This document shows, piece by piece, positions 53,361 through 61,825 of a DNA stretch of 64,000 nt; within the stretch, counting starts at the first letter, position 1; each line of letters starts with the position of its first letter. The translations under genes were made by a program, and so were the position numbers. Source of the DNA: Sphingomonas sp. Leaf230. Lineage in GTDB: Bacteria > Pseudomonadota > Alphaproteobacteria > Sphingomonadales > Sphingomonadaceae. The notes under the pieces were generated by a model. That model saw only the letters and a list, made by a program, of their open reading frames with translations, was not told the origin of the DNA and made no database searches. The stretch spans positions 97,506-161,505 of the forward strand of contig NZ_LMKW01000009.1 of assembly GCF_001421745.1 (NCBI RefSeq). The letters are read 5' to 3'.

Positions 53361-54943
53361 GCGGCCGCTCCCGCGAGCCGGTCGCGGAGTTCGCGCTTGA
53401 GGACTTTTCCGATCGCGCTGCGGGGCAGTTCGTCGGCTATATGAAGGGCGGACAGCCGTTGTGTCTTCCCGAGTTGGCCGTTCACCCAGGCCAGGATGAT
53501 GGCGGCATCTTCGACTGCATCGGCTCGCGGGACGTAGAACCCGACCGGCGTCTCGCCCCAGGCCTCCGACGGAACGCCGATCACCGCGCAATCCGCGACC
53601 GCCGGGTGCCGTGCCAATACCGCCTCCAGGTCGGACGGATAGATGTTGAACCCGCCCGAGATGATCAGGTCCTTCTTCCGGTCCATCAGCGTCAGGAAAC
53701 CGTCCTCGTCGAACCGCCCCACGTCGCCGTGGCGGATGTAGCGGTTGCCGTCGGCGTCATGCCATTCGGCGTCACGCGTCGCCTCCGATCGGCCGTGATA
53801 GCCGTTCATCATTGCCGGGCTGCGGCCGACGACTTCGCCCATCTCGCCGGGCGCGACCTCGACGCCGTCATCGTCGATCAGGCGGATCTCGTGTCCGGGC
53901 ATCGGCTGACCGACGGTGTGGAGCTTGGTCGGGTTTGCCGTCGCGTTCAGCGCGCAACTCGCGCCGCCTTCGGTCATGCCGTAGAATTCGACCAGCACGC
54001 CCGGCCAGCGTGCGACCACGTCAGCCTTCAGCGCTGCGGAAAAGGGCGCGCTGGTGCTGGTCTTGAAGCGGAATGCCGACAGGTCGAAGTCGTCGAAATC
54101 CGGCAGCGCCATGATCCGTTGATACTGAACGGGGACGAGCATCGTGTGCGTCGCGTGATAAAGCTGCGCGAGTTCGAGATAGGCGCGCGCGTCGAACTTG
54201 CCCATCAGCACGACGCTACCGCCCCAGCCGAGCGTCGGCAGGAAGCTGACCAGCGTAGTGTTCGAATAGAGCGGGGTGGCGATCATCGTGACCGCGGTGT
54301 CGAACCCCGCCGCCGTGTTGCGGGAGACGTGCGCCCAGCGCATCGCGTGGCTCTGGACGATACCCTTGGGCGTACCGGTCGTGCCGGACGAGTAAATGAT
54401 GTTGAACGGGTCTTCGGGTGCGATCGTGACCGGGGTCGGCTTGGCGTTCGAGGGAGCCAGCCAGTCCTCGAAACGGTAGAAAGCTTGTTCCCCCGCGGAG
54501 GCGGGGGCCCAGTCTGGACCCCCGCCTCCGCGGGGGAACAAAACCACGCTGGCGATCAACTGTTGCCCCTTCAACGCCCAAGCATTCTCCGCGTCGAGAA
54601 ACACTACCGCCGCGCCACTATCCGCAATCATCGCCGCGATCGCAGCCGGCGTAGCGGACGGCGCGATTGGTGTCGCAACACACCCCGCGCGTACCGCACC
54701 AAGGAATACCGCCGCATAGTCCGTCGTGGGCGCCGCGACGATCGCCACCGCGCTCCCGGGCTTGACCCCATCGCGCTGCAACGCCGCCGCCACCCGGTCC
54801 ATCATCGCATCGAGCGTCCGATAGTCGATACTACCCTGCGCATCGGCAACGGCCGTCCGATCTCCCCGTTCCAGCGCGTGCGCACGGATCAAGTCGGGGA
54901 GGGTGGCAAAGCCGGTGGCAAGCATGTCTGCGGCGGTCGTCAT
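53357..54943 (-). CDS. AMP-dependent acyl-CoA synthetase with in-frame palindrome insertion
   Basis: A 528-residue ANL-superfamily ligase (start MTTAADMLATG, ATG 54943) that adenylates a carboxylic acid and transfers it to CoA. Motifs: the P-loop YSSGTTGTPKG, EFYGMTEGG, GDVGRFDEDGFL, DRKKDLIISGGFNIYPSDLE and a C-terminal Lys in SAIGKVLKREL. Residues 135-153 are encoded by a 57-base R1 palindrome inserted without frameshift between conserved blocks. They lie in a surface region before the P-loop, so the enzyme is probably still active. The acid substrate is unknown. Confidence 0.9.
   Translation of the reverse strand: MTTAADMLATGFATLPDLIRAHALERGDRTAVADAQGSIDYRTLDAMMDRVAAALQRDGVKPGSAVAIVAAPTTDYAAVFLGAVRAGCVATPIAPSATPAAIAAMIADSGAAVVFLDAENAWALKGQQLIASVVLFPRGGGGPDWAPASAGEQAFYRFEDWLAPSNAKPTPVTIAPEDPFNIIYSSGTTGTPKGIVQSHAMRWAHVSRNTAAGFDTAVTMIATPLYSNTTLVSFLPTLGWGGSVVLMGKFDARAYLELAQLYHATHTMLVPVQYQRIMALPDFDDFDLSAFRFKTSTSAPFSAALKADVVARWPGVLVEFYGMTEGGASCALNATANPTKLHTVGQPMPGHEIRLIDDDGVEVAPGEMGEVVGRSPAMMNGYHGRSEATRDAEWHDADGNRYIRHGDVGRFDEDGFLTLMDRKKDLIISGGFNIYPSDLEAVLARHPAVADCAVIGVPSEAWGETPVGFYVPRADAVEDAAIILAWVNGQLGKTQRLSALHIADELPRSAIGKVLKRELRDRLAGAAA
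54485..54541. repeat. R1 palindromic repeat, copy 4, inside a coding sequence
   Basis: Perfect 23-base inverted arms (54485-54507 and 54519-54541) flank an 11-base centre, CCCAGTCTGGA. The total is 57 bases, exactly 19 codons, so the acyl-CoA synthetase frame is kept. The encoded peptide is Gly/Ala/Pro-rich. Confidence 0.95.
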
Positions 54944-55017
54944 GCGACGCATCGCTAGGCGAACGCGTCCGGCAATGCCATACGGTATATTCGAAAACCG
55001 ATGTCGAGGAGACGCCG

Positions 55018-55632
55018 TTGCTGTTCTACGATAGCGCACTGCCCGCGCCCAACCCGCGCCGCGTCCGCATCTTCCTCGCCGAAAAGCATGTCCGCGTGCC
55101 GATGGCGCAGATCTCGATTCCCAAGGCCGAGCACAAGGCGGAGCCGTTCCTCGCGGTGAATCCACTCGGCCAGACGCCTGCGCTTACGTTCGACGACGGC
55201 CGCGTGCTGACCGAGAGCGTCGCGATCTGTCGTTACTTCGAGATCCTCCATCCCGACCCGCCGATGTTCGGCCACGGCGCGCACAATATCGCCGAGATCG
55301 ACATGTGGACGCGGCGGATCGAACTGCGGCTGATGACGCCGTTGTCGATGGTCTGGCTGCACACGCATCCCTGGACCGCGCGGATCGTCCAGCCGCAATA
55401 TACCGAGTTCGGTGAAAGCCAGCGCCCGCGCGTTCTCGCCGCAATGGCGGAGTTCGACCGCGCGCTCGCCGGTCGCGACTGGCTAGATGGCGAGCGCTAC
55501 ACGATTGCCGATATCGTCCTGCTCACGACGATCGACTTCGCCAAGTTCGTCGGCATCGCGATGCCCGACGATCTCGAACATCTGAGGGCATGGCATGCCC
55601 GTGCCTCCGCCCGACCGAGTGCCCAAGCGTAA
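55018..55632 (+). CDS. Glutathione S-transferase family protein
   Basis: A 204-residue soluble GST. The start is TTG 55018 after GAGGAGA. The thioredoxin-like domain (about 1-78) has LPAPNPRRVRIFLAEK, with Ser/Pro near the usual catalytic position, then VNPLGQTPALTFDDG (cis-Pro) and LTESVAICRYFE. The helical domain has the GRDWLDGERYTIADI motif with the N-capping box. Substrates unknown. It diverges from the acyl-CoA synthetase gene across 74 bases. Confidence 0.9.
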   Translation: MLFYDSALPAPNPRRVRIFLAEKHVRVPMAQISIPKAEHKAEPFLAVNPLGQTPALTFDDGRVLTESVAICRYFEILHPDPPMFGHGAHNIAEIDMWTRRIELRLMTPLSMVWLHTHPWTARIVQPQYTEFGESQRPRVLAAMAEFDRALAGRDWLDGERYTIADIVLLTTIDFAKFVGIAMPDDLEHLRAWHARASARPSAQA

Positions 55633-55725
55633 CCGGCGCAGTTAACCAACTCGTTTCACACGATAGAAGTCCTTCCTCGGCTATCTCCGGCGCGGGACGG
55701 ACCGTGCCCGCAGGGGAGAAATCGA

Positions 55726-56457
55726 GTGCACAAGCTGATCGTCGTTGCGGCATTGTGCACGCTACCCACCGCCATAGCCGCGCAGGACGCGCCGACGGAT
55801 GCGGCGATCGTCGTGCCAGCGCATACCGAGATGGTATTGCGCCTGGACGAGGAGATCGCGTCGGATCGCGCACGCGTCGGGCAAACCGTCGCTGTATCGG
55901 TCGCGCGGGACGTGATCGTCGATGGCGCGGTGTTGATCCCGCGCGGGGCTCCCGGCGTTGGCGCGGTCACCTTCAGGACCGGCAAGGGCGCGTTCGGCAA
56001 ATCCGGCAAGCTCGATATCGAACTGCGCTCGGTCGAAGTCGGTGGTCGCAGCGTGCCCGTCGTTGGTCGCTATCACGCCGCCGGAGATGGCCGGACCGGC
56101 GAGACGATCGGGACGATCATCGTGGGCGGTGTCGTCGCGGGGGCGTTCGTCACCGGGCACAACGCCGTGTTCGAGGAGGGGCGCCAGTTCACCGCGTTCA
56201 CCGGCGAGGCGACCCGGATCGCGCGTCCAGCGATACGGATGGCCCGGTACGCACCGCCGATGCCGCCTGCCGCCGTGTCGTTCGCGCGAGGTCCGGCCCT
56301 AGTGCCGCCATCCTACGTAGCCGTGGCCTATAGTTCACCGGCCGCGATGCCCGTTCCACCAGCCTACGTAGCCAGTGGCAGTTTCGCCCAAAAATTGGCT
56401 GCCGCCCAACCCGTCCGCGGTGGCGATCCGCGGCTGGGGTGGACGATCAGCGACTAA
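55726..56457 (+). CDS. Secreted protein of unknown function
   Basis: A 243-residue protein, GTG start after GGGGAGAAAT. A signal peptide ends near IAAQ (residue 19). The mature N-terminal half contains a beta-rich segment with VVPAHTEMVLRLDEEIASDRARVGQ-type and DVIVDGAVLIPRGAPGVG strands, and a Gly-rich hydrophobic stretch (IGTIIVGGVVAGAFV) follows. The C-terminal third is Pro/Ala/Tyr-rich and low in complexity. The strand pattern resembles conjugal-transfer or type IV-like pilus cap domains only weakly. No function is assigned. Confidence 0.75.
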   Translation: MHKLIVVAALCTLPTAIAAQDAPTDAAIVVPAHTEMVLRLDEEIASDRARVGQTVAVSVARDVIVDGAVLIPRGAPGVGAVTFRTGKGAFGKSGKLDIELRSVEVGGRSVPVVGRYHAAGDGRTGETIGTIIVGGVVAGAFVTGHNAVFEEGRQFTAFTGEATRIARPAIRMARYAPPMPPAAVSFARGPALVPPSYVAVAYSSPAAMPVPPAYVASGSFAQKLAAAQPVRGGDPRLGWTISD

Positions 56458-57118
56458 CGTCCGGCCTGCACCGCGTCTGTCCGAGCAGCGGATTCTTCGC
56501 TTCGTCGGTGCTGGGCTTGATGCTGTCGTCGATCGCCTTGCCCTCTCGTACGCGGCGATCGCCGCCGGCCGAGCCGCGATCGCCTCGATAGTGAGGTCGG
56601 GCTTGGCTTCTTCTAGAGCAGTGGGATCTCGCCGCGTTTGGCGGGGGCCGATTAAATAAGTCAGTCTTCGGAATGCTCCAGCGATTGTGTTGCGTGGGAG
56701 GCGAGGCAGGGGCCGTGGCGGGCAAGCTGGACGTCACGAGGGATTCCATCCCTGGCGGGAGCGATAAGGAAAATACGCTTTGCAACGTCGCGAATCTATG
56801 CGAGGGGACCCGCATACCCGGTATTCAGATTGCCCGGACGCCCCGCTCCATTGGTGAAGCGGAGACGAGCCCGGCCACGACGTTGGAGAGGGGATAAGGC
56901 GGAAGAGCGACCCGAACGAGGACGCATCTTCCGCCGTCCTTCTCGCGAAACACCGATAACGCCGTCAAACCCGTAAGACATTGCTTCGCAGCGGTAATGT
57001 CGCTCGTCATCCATACGCCGTCGGCTCGTCGCAGGTCGGTCAGGAATGAAGCTTTAGCTTGTCTGGTACGCCTGGTTTGCCGTAGCGTAAGGCCTGTTTC
57101 GACTTCGAGGTATTGCCG
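56458..57118. other. Long intergenic region without a supported gene
   Basis: About 660 bases before the MFS gene. Open frames on both strands are short, shift frame and have no good ribosome site. One minus-strand stretch (about 56455-56640) has protein-like composition in two different frames and could be a decayed gene, but I cannot identify it. No tRNA, known riboswitch motif or repeat-family member was recognised. Confidence 0.4.
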
Positions 57119-58420
57119 ATGGCCGCAGCGTATCAGTCCCATCCCGAGATCGCTGACGCGTTGGCGATGAAGCGACGGGGCCTGACGCTCGCGCTGCTCA
57201 CCTTCACCTATTTCTTCAGCTACATGGACCGCCAGATCCTCGCCATCTTGCTCGAGCGGATCAAGGCGGACCTGCTGCTGACCGATACACAACTCGGGTT
57301 GCTGTCCGGACTCGTGTTCGCGATCTTCTATGCCACGCTCGGCATTCCGGTTGCGCGACTCGCGGATCGGACCAGTCGGCGCAACATCATCGCGGCCAGC
57401 CTGACGATCTGGAGCGCGATGACCGCGCTGTGCGGGCTCGCGCAGAATTTCACGCAGTTGATGCTGTTCCGGATCGGCGTCGGCATCGGCGAGGCGGGGT
57501 CGAGCCCGCCCAGCCATTCGATCATCGCCGATCTCTACCCGCCCGAGAAGCGCGCCAGTGCGATGGCGGTGTATTCGCTCGGTGTAGTGCTCGGCGCAGG
57601 CTTCGGCACGCTGATCGGTGGCGTCGTCGCGCACTCCTACGGCTGGCGGATAGCGATGATGACCGTCGGGCTGCCGGGGATCGTGCTCGCGCTGCTGGTG
57701 CGCCTGTTCATGGTCGAGCCCCGTCGCGGCCTGTCCGACGCTGCCCGTGCGGTGGCCGCGCCGATGCCAAGCGTCGCGCAGGGGTTCGCGTCGATGTGGG
57801 CGAGTGCCCCGGCGCGGCATCTGGTGGTCGGCGTCACGCTCACCTCGATGATCGGTTACGCGCTGACCGGCTGGGGCCCAAGCTACATCCAGCGCTCGCT
57901 TGGCATCTCGATGCTCGACATCTCGCGCTACATCGCGTTGCCCGGCGCGCTGTTCGGCGCGATCTCGGCGCTGGCGGGCGGCAAGATCGCGGACGTGCTC
58001 GCCAAGCGTCACGGGCTCCACGTCCAGGCCTGGGTCGTCCTCGTGATGAAGGGCCTGTCGCTCCCGTTCGCGCTCGCCTTCTACCTGATCGACGCGCCGG
58101 CCATCGCGGTCGGCAGCTATTTTGTCTCGTTGATCTTCGCCAACTCGTATCTTGGGCCAAGCTTTGCGCTGATCCAGCACCTCGCCCCTTTGCAGATCCG
58201 TGCGATGTGGGCGGCGATCACGCTGCTGGTGATCAATCTCGTCGGGTTGGGGCTTGGACCGACATTGGTCGGTTGGCTCAGCGATCTGTTGAAGCCAGGG
58301 TTCGGTGAGGATTCATTACGCTATGCGCTGATCATCATCGTGTTGATGACGCCGTGGGCGCTGTTCCACTATTGGCGCGCCGGGGTCCTGCTCAAGCGTG
58401 CCGAGGATGCTGCGAGGTAA
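57119..58420 (+). CDS. MFS transporter, spinster-like
   Basis: A 433-residue, twelve-span transporter (ATG 57119). The first span carries FTYFFSYMDRQIL with the Asp-Arg pair of the Spinster/UhpC-like group. Motif A is GIPVARLADRTSRRNII. GIGEAGSSPPSHSIIADLYP between spans 4 and 5 is typical of sphingomonad spinster-like MFS proteins. The substrate is not known; lipid or organic-acid export has been proposed for relatives. It is a single gene flanked by spacers. Confidence 0.9.
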   Translation: MAAAYQSHPEIADALAMKRRGLTLALLTFTYFFSYMDRQILAILLERIKADLLLTDTQLGLLSGLVFAIFYATLGIPVARLADRTSRRNIIAASLTIWSAMTALCGLAQNFTQLMLFRIGVGIGEAGSSPPSHSIIADLYPPEKRASAMAVYSLGVVLGAGFGTLIGGVVAHSYGWRIAMMTVGLPGIVLALLVRLFMVEPRRGLSDAARAVAAPMPSVAQGFASMWASAPARHLVVGVTLTSMIGYALTGWGPSYIQRSLGISMLDISRYIALPGALFGAISALAGGKIADVLAKRHGLHVQAWVVLVMKGLSLPFALAFYLIDAPAIAVGSYFVSLIFANSYLGPSFALIQHLAPLQIRAMWAAITLLVINLVGLGLGPTLVGWLSDLLKPGFGEDSLRYALIIIVLMTPWALFHYWRAGVLLKRAEDAAR

Positions 58421-58433
58421 CTGTCCCTTCCCT

Positions 58434-58515
58434 CGTCATCCTGACGAAAGTCAGGATCCAGGATCACGAGGGACGGCGTTCGTAGTTATAGGTCCTGACT
58501 TCCGTCAGGGTGACC
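58434..58515. repeat. Palindromic repeat downstream of the MFS gene
   Basis: Two units of the type GTCATCCTGACGAAAGTCAGG and GTCCTGACTTCCGTCAGGGTGAC face each other. They are imperfect inverted copies of one another and each is itself a small hairpin. The position after a stop codon fits a REP-like or terminator role. Confidence 0.6.
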
Positions 58516-58531
58516 GGGCGTGGGCGGCAAG

Positions 58532-58924
58532 TCACGGATGCATTGAGCGTGGGTGGGCTGACGAATCCGCCAGCATCCACGCCAGCGCCGTTTCGCGGTC
58601 GTCGAACACCGCCATGTCGTCGCGCACCGACGCGATCCGCTTGACCTGCAGCCGCGCGAGCTTGCCCTCGGTATAAAGCGCTACCCTTCGCGACTTCAGC
58701 GGCATCGACACCGCCACGCGTTGCAGCATCGTAATTACCTCCTGAGGCTGGATCGCGGATTTCGAGAAATTGCAGAGCAACATGTGGCGCTTGCCCGTCG
58801 CCAGCACGCGACGCGCCTCCCGCTCGAGATCGCGCAGGAAGTCCTCGACATGCGCGATGGTCCAGAACCCCGAGGCCTCGACTTCAATGATCCCCGACCC
58901 GAGATCCGTGGTAATACTATGCAT
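58532..58924 (-). CDS. SpoIIAA/STAS-like small cytosolic protein
   Basis: A 130-residue protein, starting at ATG 58924 directly after GGAGGCGTC. It alternates strands and helices in the SpoIIAA-like order: GSGIIEVEASGFWTIAHVEDFLRDLE, then a central HMLLCNFSKSAIQP, then a VALYTEGKLARLQVKRI segment and a final DDRETALAWML helix. Members are not classical anti-sigma antagonists because the Ser-phosphorylation site is not obvious. Function unknown. Confidence 0.78.
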   Translation of the reverse strand: MHSITTDLGSGIIEVEASGFWTIAHVEDFLRDLEREARRVLATGKRHMLLCNFSKSAIQPQEVITMLQRVAVSMPLKSRRVALYTEGKLARLQVKRIASVRDDMAVFDDRETALAWMLADSSAHPRSMHP

Positions 58925-59011
58925 GACGCCTCCGTTGGGAGGTCGCATCGGGCCGCGCGGTTTAACACAAGGTAAGGAAACCGTAACGGATGCGAACGCA
59001 CCCGAATGCGG

Positions 59012-60256
59012 TCAGCCTGTCGCCATCCGATCGTCGAACAGCCCGAACATCAGCGTCGAGGCGTACATCGCGATCGCCCGCTCGCGCGGCATCGTCGACG
59101 CCCATTTGCGCATGTCGAACGCTGCGTTCTGGAGCGCCATCAACGCCTGCGCCGCGATCAGCGCATCGACCGCGCGGATCGAGCCTTCGCCGATGCCGTC
59201 CATCATCATGCCGGCATAGCGTCGCGCGATGCCGTTCGATCGATCGACCATCGCGTTGCGCACGCCGACCGGAAGGCCGCTCAGCGCCGTTGTGCGGAGC
59301 AACGGACCCCGTTCGGCGAACTGGACGTCGAGCAAGGTCGCGACGGTGCTCGACAATTTGTGCCAATAACTCCCGCCCTCGGCCTCACCGCGGCTCTGCG
59401 CATCGGCGATTGTGTCGAAGCTGCGGCGATAGCAGGCGATGACGAGATCGTCCTTCGCATCGAGATGGTGGTAGAAGCTGCCCTTGGTGACGTTCAGTTC
59501 GGACGCGATCTTCTGCACCGACGCACCGCGATAGCCGAGTTCGTTGATCAGACGCGTCGCCGCCAGCAGGAACGCCTCCCGCCCCGGCTCCGCCTCGTCA
59601 TGGCTGAGGTCGAGCAGGGTAGGCGACCATTTGGCGTCCTTGCCCGCGATACCGTGCGCGAACACGTCCATCAGTCGCTCTTCGACCCGGCCGTACTGGT
59701 CAGGCTCGTACCGCGTCAGCCAGATCGGCAGCCAGAACGTGTTCTCCAGCAGCACGTGCGCGCGTGCGCCGTTGAGATCGGTCTGCGCGCGGGAGGACGT
59801 CGGTCCCCACAACAGCCGCGTGCGGCGGAACACCTCGCGCCAGCCCGCCATCAGCCGGCCGCGCATCGGCTCCTCGGTCGCGCGCAGATCGGAGAGGACG
59901 GCGAACGCCTTCTCCTCGCCGCGCTGGATCCGCCCGAGCCGGTCCATGTTGAGCGCGAGATAGCGCCGAACACGGTCCTCCGGCGTCGCTTCTTCCGCCG
60001 CGACGTCGAGCATCGCGATCAGCGACTCGAGCGTGTTCTCGAACGCTGCGGCGGCAAGGTCTTCCTTGCGCTTGAAATAATAGGTAACGCTGGTCGTGTT
60101 GAGCCCGACGCGCCGCGCCACATCCGCGAACGTCATGCCCTTGGCACTCTGTTCGTTGATCGCTGCTGCCGCCGCGGCGAGGATCGCGTCACGCTTCGCC
60201 CGGAAGCGCTTGGTGCCCTGTTCGCTCTCGTCGCTGACGTCTGCCGGAACCTTCAT
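59012..60256 (-). CDS. TetR/AcrR-family regulator with two tandem TetR modules
   Basis: A 414-residue protein, about twice the normal TetR length. The first HTH (about 20-70) has MTFADVARRVGLNTTSVTYYFKRKEDL, and a second HTH (about 225-275) has ASVQKIASELNVTKGSFYHHLDAKDDL. Each is followed by its own helical ligand-binding domain. The gene is divergent from the acyl-CoA dehydrogenase gene (156-base gap) and so is the likely repressor of the catabolic cluster. The ligand is probably an acyl-CoA or related acid (inference). Confidence 0.88.
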   Translation of the reverse strand: MKVPADVSDESEQGTKRFRAKRDAILAAAAAAINEQSAKGMTFADVARRVGLNTTSVTYYFKRKEDLAAAAFENTLESLIAMLDVAAEEATPEDRVRRYLALNMDRLGRIQRGEEKAFAVLSDLRATEEPMRGRLMAGWREVFRRTRLLWGPTSSRAQTDLNGARAHVLLENTFWLPIWLTRYEPDQYGRVEERLMDVFAHGIAGKDAKWSPTLLDLSHDEAEPGREAFLLAATRLINELGYRGASVQKIASELNVTKGSFYHHLDAKDDLVIACYRRSFDTIADAQSRGEAEGGSYWHKLSSTVATLLDVQFAERGPLLRTTALSGLPVGVRNAMVDRSNGIARRYAGMMMDGIGEGSIRAVDALIAAQALMALQNAAFDMRKWASTMPRERAIAMYASTLMFGLFDDRMATG

Positions 60257-60353
60257 CGAAATACCCTAACAGCTTCGATTTGAAGATACAGTGCTTTTTA
60301 GGCGCTTTCAGGGCGGACTTGAAAACATGCTTTCGGGGGCCCCGCGCACGCTT

Positions 60354-60369
60354 TACCGAATACGCGGTA
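60354..60369. promoter_or_regulatory. Candidate operator in the divergent promoter region
   Basis: TACCG and CGGTA form an inverted repeat with a six-base spacer, 44 bases before the dehydrogenase ATG. TetR-family operators are usually imperfect palindromes of this size. Assignment to the double-TetR protein is only positional. Confidence 0.35.
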
Positions 60370-60412
60370 TGGTCTAACCCGCCACCAAAGCGACGACGGA
60401 TGGAGAGCCCGC

Positions 60413-61696
60413 ATGGATTTTACGCTTAGCGAACGAGAGACGTATTTCCGGGATCGGGTCCGGGATTTCATCGACCAGAATATCCGCCCGCGACAGGCCG
60501 ATTACGACCAGCAGGCGCATGAGGGCGAGCGCTGGAAGGTGATTCCGGTGATCGAGGAGATGAAGGAGAAGGCCAAGGCCGCCGGCCTCTGGAATTTCTT
60601 CATGCCGCCGCATTCGGGTCAGACGCACGTCGACGATTCGTTCGAGTTCGAAGGCACGCAGCTGACCAATCTCGAATATGCGTTATGCGCGGAGGAGATG
60701 GGCAAGGTCAGCTGGGCGAGCGAGTGCTTCAACTGCTCGGCGCCCGATACCGGCAACATGGAGGTGTTTCACCGCTATGGCACGCGCGAGCAAAAGGACC
60801 GGTGGCTCGGGCCGTTGATGCGCGGCGAGATCCGCTCGGCGTTCCTGATGACCGAGCCTGCGGTGGCGTCGTCGGATGCGACCAACATCGAAACGTCGAT
60901 GGTGCGCGACGGCGATCATTACGTCATCAACGGGACTAAGTGGTGGTCGAGCGGCGTCGGCGATCCGCGTTGCAAGATCGCGATCGTCATGGGCAAGACG
61001 AGCTTCGAGGGCTCGCGGCATCAGCAGCAGAGCCAGATCCTCGTGCCGATGGATACGCCCGGCGTGACGATCAAGCGCATGCTTTCCGTCTATGGCTATG
61101 ACCACGCGCCGCATGGGCATGGTGAAGTCGTGCTGGAAAACGTCCGCGTGCCGGTCGAGAACGTGCTGCTCGGCGAAGGGCGCGGGTTCGAGATCGCGCA
61201 GGGGCGGCTTGGACCGGGGCGTATCCATCACTGCATGCGCACCATCGGTGTCGCTGAGACTGCGATCGAGGCGATGGCGCGGCGGCTGCTCGACCGCGTC
61301 GCGTTCGGCAAGCGGATCGCGGACTTCTCGGTGTGGGAGGAGCGGATCGCGACCGCGCGGATTGATATCGAGATGACTCGTTTGCTCTGCCTCAAGGCCG
61401 CGGACATGATGGACAAGGCGGGCAACAAGTCCGCGCAGATCGAGATCTCGATGATCAAGGTCGCGGCGCCGAACATGGCGTTGCGGATACTCGACGACGC
61501 TATCCAGGCGCATGGCGGCGGCGGTGTCTCGGGCGACTTCCGGCTCGCGCATGACTGGGCCGCGATGCGGACGCTGCGGTTCGCGGACGGTCCGGATGAG
61601 GTCCACAACCGCTCGATCGCGAGGAATGAGTTCGGGAAATACGGCGACTTCCGCAAGGGTGGCGTGTCCAGCGGGGACGTCGGGGTTAGCCGGTAA
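60413..61696 (+). CDS. Acyl-CoA dehydrogenase, ACAD10/11-like
   Basis: A 427-residue FAD enzyme starting [22 protein letters not shown] and CoA-site segments include [18 protein letters not shown] and GTKWWSSG. The [19 protein letters not shown] segment and the C-terminal [34 protein letters not shown] match ACAD10/11-type and related bacterial enzymes. In the mammalian proteins this domain is fused to an APH-type kinase. Here the kinase is a separate gene downstream, which supports a common pathway. Confidence 0.9.
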   Translation: MDFTLSERETYFRDRVRDFIDQNIRPRQADYDQQAHEGERWKVIPVIEEMKEKAKAAGLWNFFMPPHSGQTHVDDSFEFEGTQLTNLEYALCAEEMGKVSWASECFNCSAPDTGNMEVFHRYGTREQKDRWLGPLMRGEIRSAFLMTEPAVASSDATNIETSMVRDGDHYVINGTKWWSSGVGDPRCKIAIVMGKTSFEGSRHQQQSQILVPMDTPGVTIKRMLSVYGYDHAPHGHGEVVLENVRVPVENVLLGEGRGFEIAQGRLGPGRIHHCMRTIGVAETAIEAMARRLLDRVAFGKRIADFSVWEERIATARIDIEMTRLLCLKAADMMDKAGNKSAQIEISMIKVAAPNMALRILDDAIQAHGGGGVSGDFRLAHDWAAMRTLRFADGPDEVHNRSIARNEFGKYGDFRKGGVSSGDVGVSR

Positions 61697-61708
61697 ACCC
61701 ATCCTTCC

Positions 61709-61780
61709 CGTTCGTCCTGAGCGAAGTCGAAGGACTGGCTCGCTTGGGGCAATATCCTCCGACTGCGGTCAGGACGAACG
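61709..61780. repeat. Inverted repeat between acyl-CoA dehydrogenase and alcohol dehydrogenase
   Basis: Perfect 12-base arms CGTTCGTCCTGA and TCAGGACGAACG lie 48 bases apart. The left arm continues as GCGAAGTCGAAGGAC, a sequence often met as a repeat in sphingomonads. It may act as an mRNA end or a mobile repeat. Confidence 0.6.
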
Positions 61781-61825
61781 GAATCTTTGATTGTCCGCCC
61801 GCCAATTTTCGGAGCCTGACTACCC

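Noticed and set aside
59006..60283. 425-codon plus-strand frame opposite the TetR gene
   Set aside because: Composition is Arg/His/Asp-rich without motifs; the minus-strand frame has two clear TetR domains.
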